A model generated the notes under the pieces. It saw nothing but the letters and a program-made list of their open reading frames with translations. It was not told the DNA's origin and ran no database searches. A stretch of 27,077 nt of DNA from an uncultured Collinsella sp. (GTDB lineage: Bacteria > Actinomycetota > Coriobacteriia > Coriobacteriales > Coriobacteriaceae). The stretch is taken from NCBI GenBank assembly GCA_900550815.1, contig URTW01000003.1, positions 1 through 27,077 of the forward strand, in the 5' to 3' direction. Both the position numbers and the translations under genes were made by a program. Shown here one piece after another: positions 14,574 through 21,786 of this stretch; positions within the stretch are counted from its first letter, which is position 1; every line of letters starts with the position of its first letter.

Positions 14574-15656
14574 TTACCAGATGCTCGGCCAGAGACCAAG
14601 CGGGCCAGCGCCCAGGATGCCAAGGACGAAGAGCAGGAGAATGCCCTTGGTCGGGGTCCAGCTGTGCTTAGCGAACATGTAGTAAAGCAGCAGCGTAAGC
14701 ATAAGCGGGACGAGCTTCGGGACGATGGTGTTGAGGGTGTCGGCAACAGAGAAGTTGACCGGATCCTCGGTGACGGTAGCGTAGGTCACGGACTCCATGC
14801 CGTTGCCCAGATCGGCGACGCCGCACTTGACCTCGTTGCCGTCGGCATCGGTGGCGGTGAGGGCGTTGCCGTCCTCATCGGTCATGGCGATGGTACCGGC
14901 CTCAGCGGTCTCGGTATCGATGCCCTCCATACCGGTGAAGTTCTCGGCCTCCTTCTCGGAGACGATCACGGTAGTAGCGGAGAGGCCACGGGTGGTGCCG
15001 TTGGGAATCTGGAGGTTGATCTGGGTGCCACCCATGGTGACGACCAGGCAACCGACGACGAAGACGCCCATGATGGAAGCGGCACGCGTGAAGGCCTGCA
15101 TGTTGGCGGTCAGAGCGTCAATGGCGCTGGTGCCAAGCTTGTAGGACCAGTTCATGAGCCAGAAGCGCAGAGCGAACTGGACGGCGTTGAAGATCACCAG
15201 GAAGATGATCGGTGCAGCGGCGTTGCCGTTGATGGCCATGTTGGAGGTGATGCCGGCCGTGATAGGCACGAGCGTCAGCCAGAACAGGGCGTCACCGATA
15301 CCACCGAGCGGGCCCATTGCGGCGACGCGGACGGCGCGGATCGTGGGGATGTCACCCTTGTTCTGCTCGAGCGAAAGCACGATGCCCATAACAAAGGTGA
15401 CGAGGAACGGGTGGGTGTTGAAGAACTCCAGGTTGTGGCGCATGGAAGCCGCGAGGTCGTTCTTGTTGGTGTGGATCTTCTCCAGACCGGGGATGATGGA
15501 GTAAAGCCAGCCAGCGGCCTGCATGCGCTCGTAGTTGAACGATGCCTGCAGGAAGCAGGAGCGCCAAGCCATCTTGTTGAGGGTCTTCTGGTCGAGCTGC
15601 GGAGCAGGAGTGAGATCCTCGTAGTGCTCCGGGATCACATACTCATTAGATGCCAT
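14574..15656 (-). CDS. agaD: PTS mannose-family EIID component with a large insertion
   Basis: The 360-residue membrane protein has family segments AWRSCFLQASFNYERMQ (residues 30-46), a G-rich MGPLGGIGDALFW (114-126) and a C-terminal TM pair ending GPLGLW. EIID with EIIC forms the sugar channel of mannose-family PTS. Well-known members such as ManZ have about 280 residues. The excess lies at residues about 222-300, a hydrophilic Asp/Thr/Glu-rich stretch (TDEDGNALTATDADGNE) between two membrane parts. The ATG at 15656 has GGAGGTGA 8 bases upstream and overlaps the EIIC stop by 11 bases. The sugar is inferred to be N-acetylgalactosamine/galactosamine from the neighbours; the gene letter is by analogy. 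Confidence 0.92.
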   Translation of the reverse strand: MASNEYVIPEHYEDLTPAPQLDQKTLNKMAWRSCFLQASFNYERMQAAGWLYSIIPGLEKIHTNKNDLAASMRHNLEFFNTHPFLVTFVMGIVLSLEQNKGDIPTIRAVRVAAMGPLGGIGDALFWLTLVPITAGITSNMAINGNAAAPIIFLVIFNAVQFALRFWLMNWSYKLGTSAIDALTANMQAFTRAASIMGVFVVGCLVVTMGGTQINLQIPNGTTRGLSATTVIVSEKEAENFTGMEGIDTETAEAGTIAMTDEDGNALTATDADGNEVKCGVADLGNGMESVTYATVTEDPVNFSVADTLNTIVPKLVPLMLTLLLYYMFAKHSWTPTKGILLLFVLGILGAGPLGLWPSIW

Positions 15657-16446
15657 CTTCGAAGTCACCTCCGTCAGAAACAGCTGCACCCTTCAGCTCG
15701 GTCTGCTGCTGGAAGTCCCAGAAAGCGATGCCGAAGCCGATGAGAGCGAGGATGAGCAGAGCAGGGGTTGCCAGAGAATCGTTGGCAACGGTGATGAGCG
15801 CGAGGCCAAAGCCCATGAGGAAGAAGCCCCACATATCGCGGTTCATCATAACCTTGAGCAGGACGGCGAAGCCGACGAAGCGCATCATGCCGCCTGCAGC
15901 GGACAGACCGGTCTGCAGCCAAGTCGGGATGGCGGAAGCGATGGTCTGACCAATGGTAGCGCCAGCGATGAAGAACAGGGTGACGACGACAGCGAAGATC
16001 AGGCCGAGCAGGGCCATGGCGAAGTAGTTCAGGCGCTCGATGCCCTTGGTGTCCGCGTTATGAGCCATGTTATCGGCCGTGGACATAAGCGGGGACATAA
16101 GCGTGAAGACCAGGGTAACGCCAAGCTGGCCGAGCAGGGCGAACGGAATGGCGAGGCCGACTGCCGCGTTGGGCTCGAGACCCGTAGCGATAGCGAGAAT
16201 GGCTGCCATGATGCCGCCAATGACGGCGTTAGGCGGCTGAGCGCCTCCGATCGGCATGTTGCCGATCGTCATGAGCTGATAAGTACCACCCACGAGAAGA
16301 CCGGTGTTGAGGTCGCCAAGGATAAGACCGATGACGGCGCCGGTGACGATGGGCTGATAGAGAGACTCGAGGAAGTCAAACTGGTCGATTGCCGCGATGA
16401 ACGTGACGACGAAGACCAGAGCGATCTGGATGATCGAGTATTCCAT
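15646..16446 (-). CDS. agaC: PTS mannose-family EIIC component
   Basis: The 266-residue protein is almost entirely hydrophobic, with family features AAIDQFDFLESLYQPIVTG, a GLLVGGTYQLMTIGNMPIGG segment (residues about 49-68) and QPPNAVIGGI. EIIC forms the transport domain together with EIID. A GAAAGGAGGAGC ribosome-binding site precedes the ATG at 16446. It overlaps EIID by 11 bases and follows EIIB after a 90-base gap with a small hairpin. Specificity is inferred only from context. Confidence 0.93.
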   Translation of the reverse strand: MEYSIIQIALVFVVTFIAAIDQFDFLESLYQPIVTGAVIGLILGDLNTGLLVGGTYQLMTIGNMPIGGAQPPNAVIGGIMAAILAIATGLEPNAAVGLAIPFALLGQLGVTLVFTLMSPLMSTADNMAHNADTKGIERLNYFAMALLGLIFAVVVTLFFIAGATIGQTIASAIPTWLQTGLSAAGGMMRFVGFAVLLKVMMNRDMWGFFLMGFGLALITVANDSLATPALLILALIGFGIAFWDFQQQTELKGAAVSDGGDFEDGI

Positions 16447-16499
16447 CTTGCTCCTCCTTTCAAAATGAATGTACGCACTTTGGATATCACGTACAGAAC

Positions 16500-16519
16500 G
16501 TCAGGGTTTCACTCCTGAC
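16500..16519. repeat. Short stem-loop between EIIB and EIIC
   Basis: GTCAGG and CCTGAC pair around an 8-base loop in the 90-base gap. There is no T-run on either strand, so it is not an intrinsic terminator. It may stabilise or process the operon mRNA. Confidence 0.55.
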
Positions 16520-16536
16520 AACGTGGATCACGAGGA

Positions 16537-17019
16537 TTACGAGAAGAGCTTGCTCGTGTCCTCAACAGGCGTGCTCGGAACGCGCCTGATCTCCAACTCC
16601 ACCCCCAATTCCTGCAGCTCTTTAAACGCAGCGACATCCTCGTCGTTAACTGCGACGGAGGTGGCGACTTGGCGCTTTCCTTCCGACATGTGCATGTTGC
16701 CGATGTTTACCTTCTTTATAGGCACACCGCCCTTGACGAGCGTAAGCACGTCTTCCGGTGTTTCGGCCACGATGAAGATCTTCTGGCGCGGGCTCGCCTT
16801 GCCAATGACGTCGATGGTCTTCTGCAGGGAGAAGAAACGCGTAGCGACGCCGGCGGGAGCGGCCATCTTCATGAGGTTCTGGCGCATGGTGTTGGTCGCC
16901 ACGTCGTCGTTGGCGACGAGGATGAGGTTGGAGCCCAGAGTGGAGTTCCACTGGGTGGCAACCTGACCATGAACCAGTCGGTTATCGATGCGGGTAAGAA
17001 GAATGTTGGGTTCTGCCAT
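16537..17019 (-). CDS. agaB: PTS mannose-family EIIB component
   Basis: The 160-residue cytosolic protein begins with LLTRIDNRLVHGQVATQW, the EIIB signature with the phosphorylated His at residue 17. The length equals that of free-standing EIIB proteins such as AgaB/SorB. It receives phosphate from EIIA and passes it to the incoming sugar. A GGAAGC site precedes the ATG. YajC lies 36 bases upstream, EIIC 90 bases downstream. Confidence 0.94.
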   Translation of the reverse strand: MAEPNILLTRIDNRLVHGQVATQWNSTLGSNLILVANDDVATNTMRQNLMKMAAPAGVATRFFSLQKTIDVIGKASPRQKIFIVAETPEDVLTLVKGGVPIKKVNIGNMHMSEGKRQVATSVAVNDEDVAAFKELQELGVELEIRRVPSTPVEDTSKLFS

Positions 17020-17055
17020 GTTAATCAGCTTCCTTTCGTTATTTGCTGACGACAG

Positions 17056-17337
17056 TTACTTGATCTCCTGAATCGCGTAACGCGAAACATCTACGACGGC
17101 TCCGGATCGGACTTTAATCTGGACCTTTTCGCCTTCGATGCCTTTTACGGTTCCGTAGATACCGCCGGCAAAAAGAACCTCCTGACCCGGCTTGAGCTCG
17201 GTGTGCAGCTCCTTGAAGTACTTCTGCTTCTTCTTCATGTTGATTTGCGACCAGATGGTGTAAATCAAGCCCATGATGACAAGCAGGCCTAAAAGGGCGA
17301 CCGAGGAGCTCAAGACGCTGGCTCCGAAATCGGCCAT
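17056..17337 (-). CDS. yajC: YajC-family membrane protein inside the PTS operon
   Basis: The 93-residue protein has one membrane segment (about residues 10-31) followed by QINMKKKQKYFKELHTELKP and GQEVLFAGGIYGTVKGIEGE, the typical YajC fold. YajC is normally an accessory subunit of SecDF; in some Gram-positive gut bacteria and here it is encoded between EIIA and EIIB of a mannose-family PTS. Its ATG overlaps the EIIA stop by one base (TAATG), so translation is coupled. A role in inserting or stabilising the EIIC/EIID complex is inference. It lacks neighbours secD/secF in this window. Confidence 0.92.
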   Translation of the reverse strand: MADFGASVLSSSVALLGLLVIMGLIYTIWSQINMKKKQKYFKELHTELKPGQEVLFAGGIYGTVKGIEGEKVQIKVRSGAVVDVSRYAIQEIK

Positions 17338-17780
17338 TAAATGCCGTCCTCGTCGCCGAAGATATCCTCTTCCTCGGAGCCGGCAACGGATGCGACCGTC
17401 TGGGCGGTGACGCCCGTCTGGCCAACGGTCACGGCCTGCTCGCCAAGCTCGGCGAGCGTGGCATTGCCGCGGAGGAACAGAAGCTCAATAACCATGGGAA
17501 GGTTGGTGCCAGTCAGAACCTCGACGTTGTCGACATCCTGGGCAATCATCATCGACTGGTTGAACGGGGTGCCGCCAAGCAGGTCGGTAAAGACAAGCAC
17601 GCCATCGCACTCCTCGCGCATGGCGGTAATAGCGGCGCGGAGATCCTCACCGTAGGATGCAGCCTGGTCGCCCTCAAAAGGAACGACGGTAAAAGCAGGC
17701 TGGTCGCCGGCAACCATAGCGATAGCGCTTGCAAGACCGGGTGCGAACTGTCCATGACCGGTAAGAATAAAGCCAACCAT
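17337..17780 (-). CDS. agaF: PTS mannose-family EIIA component
   Basis: The 147-residue protein begins MVGFILTGHGQFAPGLASA, with the phosphorylated His at residue 9 in GHG. FTDLLGGTPFNQS follows at about residues 64-76, a signature of the mannose-family EIIA. It takes phosphate from HPr. The last 20 residues are acidic (SEEEDIFGDEDG), beyond the usual fold. The ATG at 17780 has GGAAGGG upstream. It is the first gene of the operon EIIA-yajC-EIIB-EIIC-EIID and lies behind an operator matching that of agaS. Confidence 0.94.
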   Translation of the reverse strand: MVGFILTGHGQFAPGLASAIAMVAGDQPAFTVVPFEGDQAASYGEDLRAAITAMREECDGVLVFTDLLGGTPFNQSMMIAQDVDNVEVLTGTNLPMVIELLFLRGNATLAELGEQAVTVGQTGVTAQTVASVAGSEEEDIFGDEDGI

Positions 17781-17896
17781 TCAAATTTCCCTTCCGAAGG
17801 TGTGTACGATCTGAGTCCGATGATTTTCGGAAGCCAGCGGGCGCTCGCCCTTAAAGCTTCTTAGAAAGCGTTCTTTGAAGACCAGTGGTTTCTAAA

Positions 17897-17910
17897 CTGG
17901 TAGTAACCAC
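17897..17910 (-). promoter_or_regulatory. GntR-type operator upstream of the PTS operon
   Basis: CTGGT-AGTA-ACCAC is identical in 13 of 14 bases to the site upstream of agaS. It lies 117 bases upstream of the EIIA start. A partly matching AGTGGT half-site lies just beside it (17884-17889). Confidence 0.82.
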
Positions 17911-18002
17911 GTGACGTGTTGTTGTCACTATATCACCCCAGAAGAGGTCGCTTTCGTTGATTCATACGGTAAAACGTTTTTGCACCGCTCACGGTGATAA
18001 AT

Positions 18003-18019
18003 CGACCGTTTACCGGTCG
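18003..18019. repeat. CGACCG/CGGTCG inverted repeat containing ACCGTTTACCGGT
   Basis: CGACCG and CGGTCG flank TTTAC. The contained 13-mer ACCGTTTACCGGT recurs with one change at 18223-18235, so both look like sites for one regulator. Confidence 0.7.
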
Positions 18020-18203
18020 TTAACACTTCTACCTGCGGTTTTGAAACCGTTTCGAAATGCTTTGGCAAAAAATCTGATCTTTTCCTGTGTCTAAACAACG
18101 TAGGGCGGCTAAAAATAGCGTGTAGAAAAATTGCAGGTCATTGTGAAGATATGTGAATTGGTCTTTTTGACTTAATACCAGTTAGAACCAGTTTTGAGAT
18201 TAT

Positions 18204-18233
18204 CGGTGAACGGTAGTTTTCGACCGTTCACCG
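18204..18233. repeat. Perfect 11-bp inverted repeat CGGTGAACGGT / ACCGTTCACCG
   Basis: Perfect arms surround an 8-base loop (18215-18222). Each arm is a copy of the ACCGTTYACCG motif, one in each orientation. It lies about 420 bases upstream of the PTS operon and 250 bases upstream of the DUF2975 gene. Confidence 0.85.
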
Positions 18234-18445
18234 GTTACTTGCAATCGTTTGCAGCTGTTTTCCCATATGAATTAGGGGAACCCGATGGAGCGCTTGCGCG
18301 ATCACAGGAAATTTTGGCATTTGTCCTTATCCCCCACGCGCCAAACTCCGGCATCCAAAATGAGCTAATAGCTCACGCTAATCGTTTTCAATCATTACAT
18401 ACTTAGTATCCGTAATTATTTATCGTTTGTCATTAATTCTGATAA

Positions 18446-18457
18446 GATACAAGTATC
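18446..18457. promoter_or_regulatory. Palindrome in the DUF2975 leader
   Basis: GATAC and GTATC flank AA, 25 bases upstream of the start codon and next to a TAAGAT/TACAAG -10-like stretch downstream of TTGTCA. A candidate operator for the XRE-family partner. Confidence 0.45.
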
Positions 18458-18482
18458 ATCCAAAACGCCGATTGGAGGGGTT

Positions 18483-19121
18483 ATGGTCCATCGAAACGAA
18501 TCTATATCGAATGAAACCATCAGCCGCGAACAGACGGTAGCCAAACTGAGGAAGCTCGCTCGCATCTGCAAATGGGCCACGATCTGCATTACCACCGCGC
18601 TCGCTCTGGGGCTCCTCGCAGTCATTGCGATTGACCTTCTACTCATATTGCCTGGCCTCTCCCAAGGCTCGTGTCTCCAATCCGTAGAACTTCAAGCCGG
18701 CGAAGGGCCGTGCCTTGCTATCGTCGGTACCGATGCGCAGGCCCCACTTATGCTCGTCGCACACGATGGTCACACTGCCATAGGGAGCCTCTTGATGACA
18801 TGCCTCGCGCTTACCATCGCGATAAGCGTGCGCAGGCTTTTCCTCAACATTGAAAAGGAAGGCAGGCCCTTTGACCTTGAATGTAACCAGACACTTCGTC
18901 GAGTAGGACATTTATTCCTTATCGGCGGCGTTGCCGTGAGGCTTCTTGGCGCCGTAATCACGGGAATGATACTCTCAGGATTTGGCGGCAGCTTTACGGA
19001 TGCGTTCGTCGGCCAGTTATTCGAGCCCTCCATGCTCTTTGCAGGCCTGATTATTTGCCTGATTGCCAGCATCTTCCGCTACGGGTATATCCTGCAAAAG
19101 CAAGATGACGAGTTGCTCTAG
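18483..19121 (+). CDS. DUF2975 family membrane protein
   Basis: The 212-residue protein has four hydrophobic segments (about residues 32-58, 95-116, 138-165 and 184-205), with a Cys-rich outer loop between the first two. This matches DUF2975 proteins, which are nearly always encoded beside a small XRE regulator, as here. Function in the family is unknown; a sensor or immunity-like role has been guessed. The ATG follows GGAGGGG. A GATAC-AA-GTATC palindrome at 18446-18457 lies in its leader and may be the regulator's operator. It ends 9 bases before the XRE gene. Confidence 0.87.
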   Translation: MVHRNESISNETISREQTVAKLRKLARICKWATICITTALALGLLAVIAIDLLLILPGLSQGSCLQSVELQAGEGPCLAIVGTDAQAPLMLVAHDGHTAIGSLLMTCLALTIAISVRRLFLNIEKEGRPFDLECNQTLRRVGHLFLIGGVAVRLLGAVITGMILSGFGGSFTDAFVGQLFEPSMLFAGLIICLIASIFRYGYILQKQDDELL

Positions 19122-19130
19122 GGGAAATCC

Positions 19131-19370
19131 ATGATTATTCTGCGGCTTGACCGCATGCTCGCCGAACGCAAGATCTCATCCAAAGAGCTTGCGGAACGCG
19201 TGGGCATCTCCCAGGTCAATATGTCACGCATTAAGACGGGCAAGGTTTCTGCCATACGTTTTTCAACTCTTGACGCGATATGCCGGGCACTCGACTGCCA
19301 ACCAGGCGATGTACTGGAATATATATCCGACGATGAAGCCGATAGCCTTTTTGGGCTTAAAGATGAATAG
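19131..19370 (+). CDS. XRE-family transcriptional regulator (YozG-like)
   Basis: The 79-residue protein is little more than one helix-turn-helix: ERKISSKELAERVGISQVNM then SRIKTGKVSAIRFSTLDAI, followed by LDCQPGDVLEYI. This is the small Cro/CI type that pairs with DUF2975 proteins. The ATG has AGGGGAAATCC upstream and lies 9 bases after the DUF2975 stop, so the two form an operon, probably self-regulated. Confidence 0.92.
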   Translation: MIILRLDRMLAERKISSKELAERVGISQVNMSRIKTGKVSAIRFSTLDAICRALDCQPGDVLEYISDDEADSLFGLKDE

Positions 19371-19403
19371 TCATAATTAAGCCGTCAATCACGCCCTCAA
19401 CGC

Positions 19404-19440
19404 AAAAAGCCCGCTAGAACGTTGTCCGTTCTAGCGGGCT
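19404..19440 (-). terminator. Intrinsic terminator of the SurA-like gene
   Basis: Perfect 14-bp arms, AGCCCGCTAGAACG and CGTTCTAGCGGGCT, around TTGTC are followed on the minus strand by TTTTT. The plus-strand side has no T-run, so it serves the minus-strand gene that ends at 19483; it may still slow plus-strand transcription. Confidence 0.93.
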
Positions 19441-19482
19441 CAATCAGGTAGATCGGTTAGCGCGCAGTAGTGCAGGCAAACC

Positions 19483-20568
19483 TTACGCAAACAGGCCGTA
19501 GATGCTGATGTTGGCCTTGGCGTAGAGGCCGTTCGCATACTCGGTCCACTTGGAGCTGGCGCTCGAAGCCTGCGAGGAATACTGCTGATAAGCAGTGTAA
19601 TAGGCGGTCATGGCTTGCTTATAGGTAGCGCTATCGGCCGTAAAGGCATCGTCAGCGAAGGCCTTGGCGTAGGTGCTATCGGCGTCCTTCCAGGCGCCCT
19701 TCTCGCTATCCCACTCATCGCCGGCAAGGTTGATGATGTAGTCGGCGTAGTCCTTGCTCGCGGTCTCCTCGTTGCCGTCAGCAGGCTCGGTCGGGGCGGT
19801 CGGCATGCTTGCGGAGCTGTCGCCGACCTTCTTCTTATAGAGCTTCTGCAGCGTCGCGGACTGGCGGACGATCTGCTTGGCCTGGTCCTTGGACACGCCG
19901 TACTGCGTGGCCATGGTCTTGTAGTCGGAGGTGCCGATGGAATCCTCGGCGTACTGCTTCATTTCCTTGGAAGAGACGGTAATGCCCTCGTCCTCGGCAG
20001 CGTCCAGCAGAATCTGGTTGCGCACGTAGGACAGGATAACGTCGGCAGACGGAGCGGTGTAGTTGCCGTCGTCGTCCTTGACGGTGTCGAGACTGTACTG
20101 GCTCTCGATGGCCTCACGCGCGGTGATGTCGCTCTTCTTGCCGTTGTAGCTATAGCTTGCCACAGTCGAATCGAGCTGATCCTCGGTCAGGGTCGACGAG
20201 CCGACGCCCTTGCCGCCAAAACCACCGTTGCCAATAAAGAAGCCGACCACGGCAGCAATCACGACGGCGACCACAAAGGCGGCAATCATCGTCTTCTTGT
20301 GCTTGCAAGCGTGGTCGTCCACGTCGGAGTCGTCGTCCTCGTCCTGTTCCTTGGGCATGAGGTTCTCGTCAGCTGCATCCGCGGCGATCTTTGCCTCCAG
20401 GCGAGCGTCCTCCTCCTCGGCGGTCGTGCCGGCGGCAATATGTTCGGCAGACGTGCCGGCGACCAGGTCGATCTTCTCGTCCTCATCACCGTCGGGGCCT
20501 TCGCCGCGCTCGATGATCTGGATGCCGTCGATCTCGTCCTTCTCGTCCTTCTTTTGAATCAGACCCAT
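19483..20568 (-). CDS. Membrane-anchored SurA/PrsA-like protein
   Basis: The 361-residue protein has an unusual acidic cytoplasmic N-terminus of about 90 residues. A membrane segment follows (residues about 94-113, FVVAVVIAAVVGFFIG) with a Gly-rich linker. The extracytoplasmic part contains a SurA N-terminal-like helical domain (residues about 145-240, SADVILSYVRNQILLDAAED and GVSKDQAKQIVRQSATLQKL). No peptidyl-prolyl isomerase motif was recognised, so it is more likely a chaperone-like protein of the cell surface. The C-terminal 60 residues are Tyr/Ser/Ala-rich. The ATG has AAGGAG upstream; single-gene unit between two terminators. Confidence 0.82.
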   Translation of the reverse strand: MGLIQKKDEKDEIDGIQIIERGEGPDGDEDEKIDLVAGTSAEHIAAGTTAEEEDARLEAKIAADAADENLMPKEQDEDDDSDVDDHACKHKKTMIAAFVVAVVIAAVVGFFIGNGGFGGKGVGSSTLTEDQLDSTVASYSYNGKKSDITAREAIESQYSLDTVKDDDGNYTAPSADVILSYVRNQILLDAAEDEGITVSSKEMKQYAEDSIGTSDYKTMATQYGVSKDQAKQIVRQSATLQKLYKKKVGDSSASMPTAPTEPADGNEETASKDYADYIINLAGDEWDSEKGAWKDADSTYAKAFADDAFTADSATYKQAMTAYYTAYQQYSSQASSASSKWTEYANGLYAKANISIYGLFA

Positions 20569-20606
20569 ATCAATTACTCCTTGTTAGGAAACATAGTCCC
20601 CAATAG

Positions 20607-20635
20607 AATACGCCCGACAGAGCGCCGGGCGTATT
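20607..20635. terminator. Hairpin terminator after isocitrate dehydrogenase
   Basis: Perfect 10-bp arms, AATACGCCCG and CGGGCGTATT, surround a 9-base loop 60 bases after the icd stop. The U-tract is weak, provided mainly by the stem's own ATT end. Confidence 0.75.
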
Positions 20636-20694
20636 GATTCTTAGGTTATACGCAAACACTTAAGTACTATTTAGGCGTTTGCAGCGTGCATACC

Positions 20695-21780
20695 TTAGAC
20701 CAGGTGCGCGATAACGGCATCGGCAAAGGCCTGTGTGCCCACCGCGCCCTCGACGGAACCGGTCTGGGCACGACGCACGTCGCCGGTAACCTGCTCACCC
20801 TCGTCGAGCGTGGCAGAAACGGCGGCGCGAATGCGATTGGCCGCATCGTTCTCGCCCAGGTGATCGAGCATCATAGCCGCAGACAGAATCTCGGCCGTGG
20901 GGTTAGCGATATCCTGGCCAGCGATATCGGGCGCGGAGCCGTGCGTAGCCTCAAAGATGGCGCAATCGGCACCGATGTTGGAGCCGGGGGCCATCCCTAA
21001 GCCGCCCACCAGGCCGGCGCACAGGTCGCTCACGATGTCGCCGTACAGGTTAGGCAGCACCAGGACATCGAAGTCGTTGGGGTTCTGAACCAGGCCCATG
21101 CAGGTGGCGTCGACGATCTTGTCGTTGAACTCGATATCGGGATAGTTGGCGGCCACCTCGCGCGCCACGCGCAGGAACAGGCCGTCGGTCGCCTTCATGA
21201 TGTTGGCCTTATGCACGGCCGTCACCTTTTTGCGGCCGCAGCGGCGGGCATACTCAAAGGCATACTCCACAATGCGGCGGCTCTTGGCGATGGAGATCGG
21301 CTTGATTGAAATGGCGGAATCAGCGGCGAAGGTCTTCTGACCCGAGCGCTCGACAAGCTGCGAGAGCTCCTCAACCTCGGCAGCGCCCTCATCGAACTCG
21401 ATGCCGGCGTAGAGGTCCTCGGTGTTCTCGCGCACGATGACCAGGTCGACGTCGCGGAAGCGCGAGCCGTCGCCCGGCTGCGACAGGCAGGGGCGCACGC
21501 AGGCGTACAGGTCGAAGTGCTTGCGCAGTGCCACGTTGACGCTGCGGAAACCCGTGCCGACCGGCGTGGTGATGGGCCCCTTGATGGCAACCTTGGTCTC
21601 GGCAACCGCGTCGAGCACGTGCTGGGGAAGCGGCGTGCCAAACTCGTCCATGACGCCGGCACCGGCCTCCTGGACGTTCCAGTTGATCTGGACACCGGTG
21701 GCCTCGACCACGCGGCGCATGGCCTGGGTGATCTCGGGACCGATACCGTCACCAGGAATCAGGACTACATCGTGCGCCAT
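20695..21780 (-). CDS. icd: Isocitrate dehydrogenase (NAD-type)
   Basis: The 361-residue protein begins [18 protein letters not shown] and has [18 protein letters not shown], with the substrate-phosphate Ser and Asn. [14 protein letters not shown] marks isocitrate rather than isopropylmalate dehydrogenases. The catalytic Lys lies in [15 protein letters not shown], the metal Asp residues in [10 protein letters not shown], and [14 protein letters not shown] follows. The size fits the short NAD-dependent class. It probably makes 2-oxoglutarate for glutamate synthesis in an anaerobe with a partial TCA pathway; homoisocitrate dehydrogenase is the main alternative. The ATG has GAGGAGTAAC upstream and starts 6 bases after the HEAT-repeat gene, as last gene of a four-gene operon. 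Confidence 0.92.
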   Translation of the reverse strand: MAHDVVLIPGDGIGPEITQAMRRVVEATGVQINWNVQEAGAGVMDEFGTPLPQHVLDAVAETKVAIKGPITTPVGTGFRSVNVALRKHFDLYACVRPCLSQPGDGSRFRDVDLVIVRENTEDLYAGIEFDEGAAEVEELSQLVERSGQKTFAADSAISIKPISIAKSRRIVEYAFEYARRCGRKKVTAVHKANIMKATDGLFLRVAREVAANYPDIEFNDKIVDATCMGLVQNPNDFDVLVLPNLYGDIVSDLCAGLVGGLGMAPGSNIGADCAIFEATHGSAPDIAGQDIANPTAEILSAAMMLDHLGENDAANRIRAAVSATLDEGEQVTGDVRRAQTGSVEGAVGTQAFADAVIAHLV

Positions 21781-21786
21781 AATCTG

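Larger units (their letters stand above)
17781..18482. promoter_or_regulatory. 700-bp regulatory region between the PTS operon and the DUF2975 gene
   Basis: There is no convincing gene here; the base composition is AT-rich and T-run-rich. It holds the PTS operator (17897-17910). A GAAAC-C-GTTTC palindrome at 18043-18053 resembles LacI/CcpA-type sites. Several copies of ACCGTT(T/C)ACCGG lie in both orientations, and two direct ACCAGTT repeats lie at 18177-18193. A TATAGT near 17930 on the minus strand could be the PTS -10, with the operator then downstream of the start site. The length and density of inverted repeats suggest control by more than the GntR regulator. Confidence 0.6.

Noticed and set aside
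14664..15743. A 359-codon plus-strand frame rich in Asp, Gly and His
   Set aside because: It is the antisense shadow of the EIID gene and has no ribosome-binding site or recognisable family.
18042..18055. A canonical CcpA cre site
   Set aside because: TGAAACCGTTTCGA misses the usual cre pattern at two positions; it is mentioned only as a LacI-type palindrome.
18194..18406. A 70-codon plus-strand frame in the 700-bp regulatory region
   Set aside because: It overlaps the perfect inverted repeat at 18204-18233, has no ribosome-binding site and no recognisable protein pattern.
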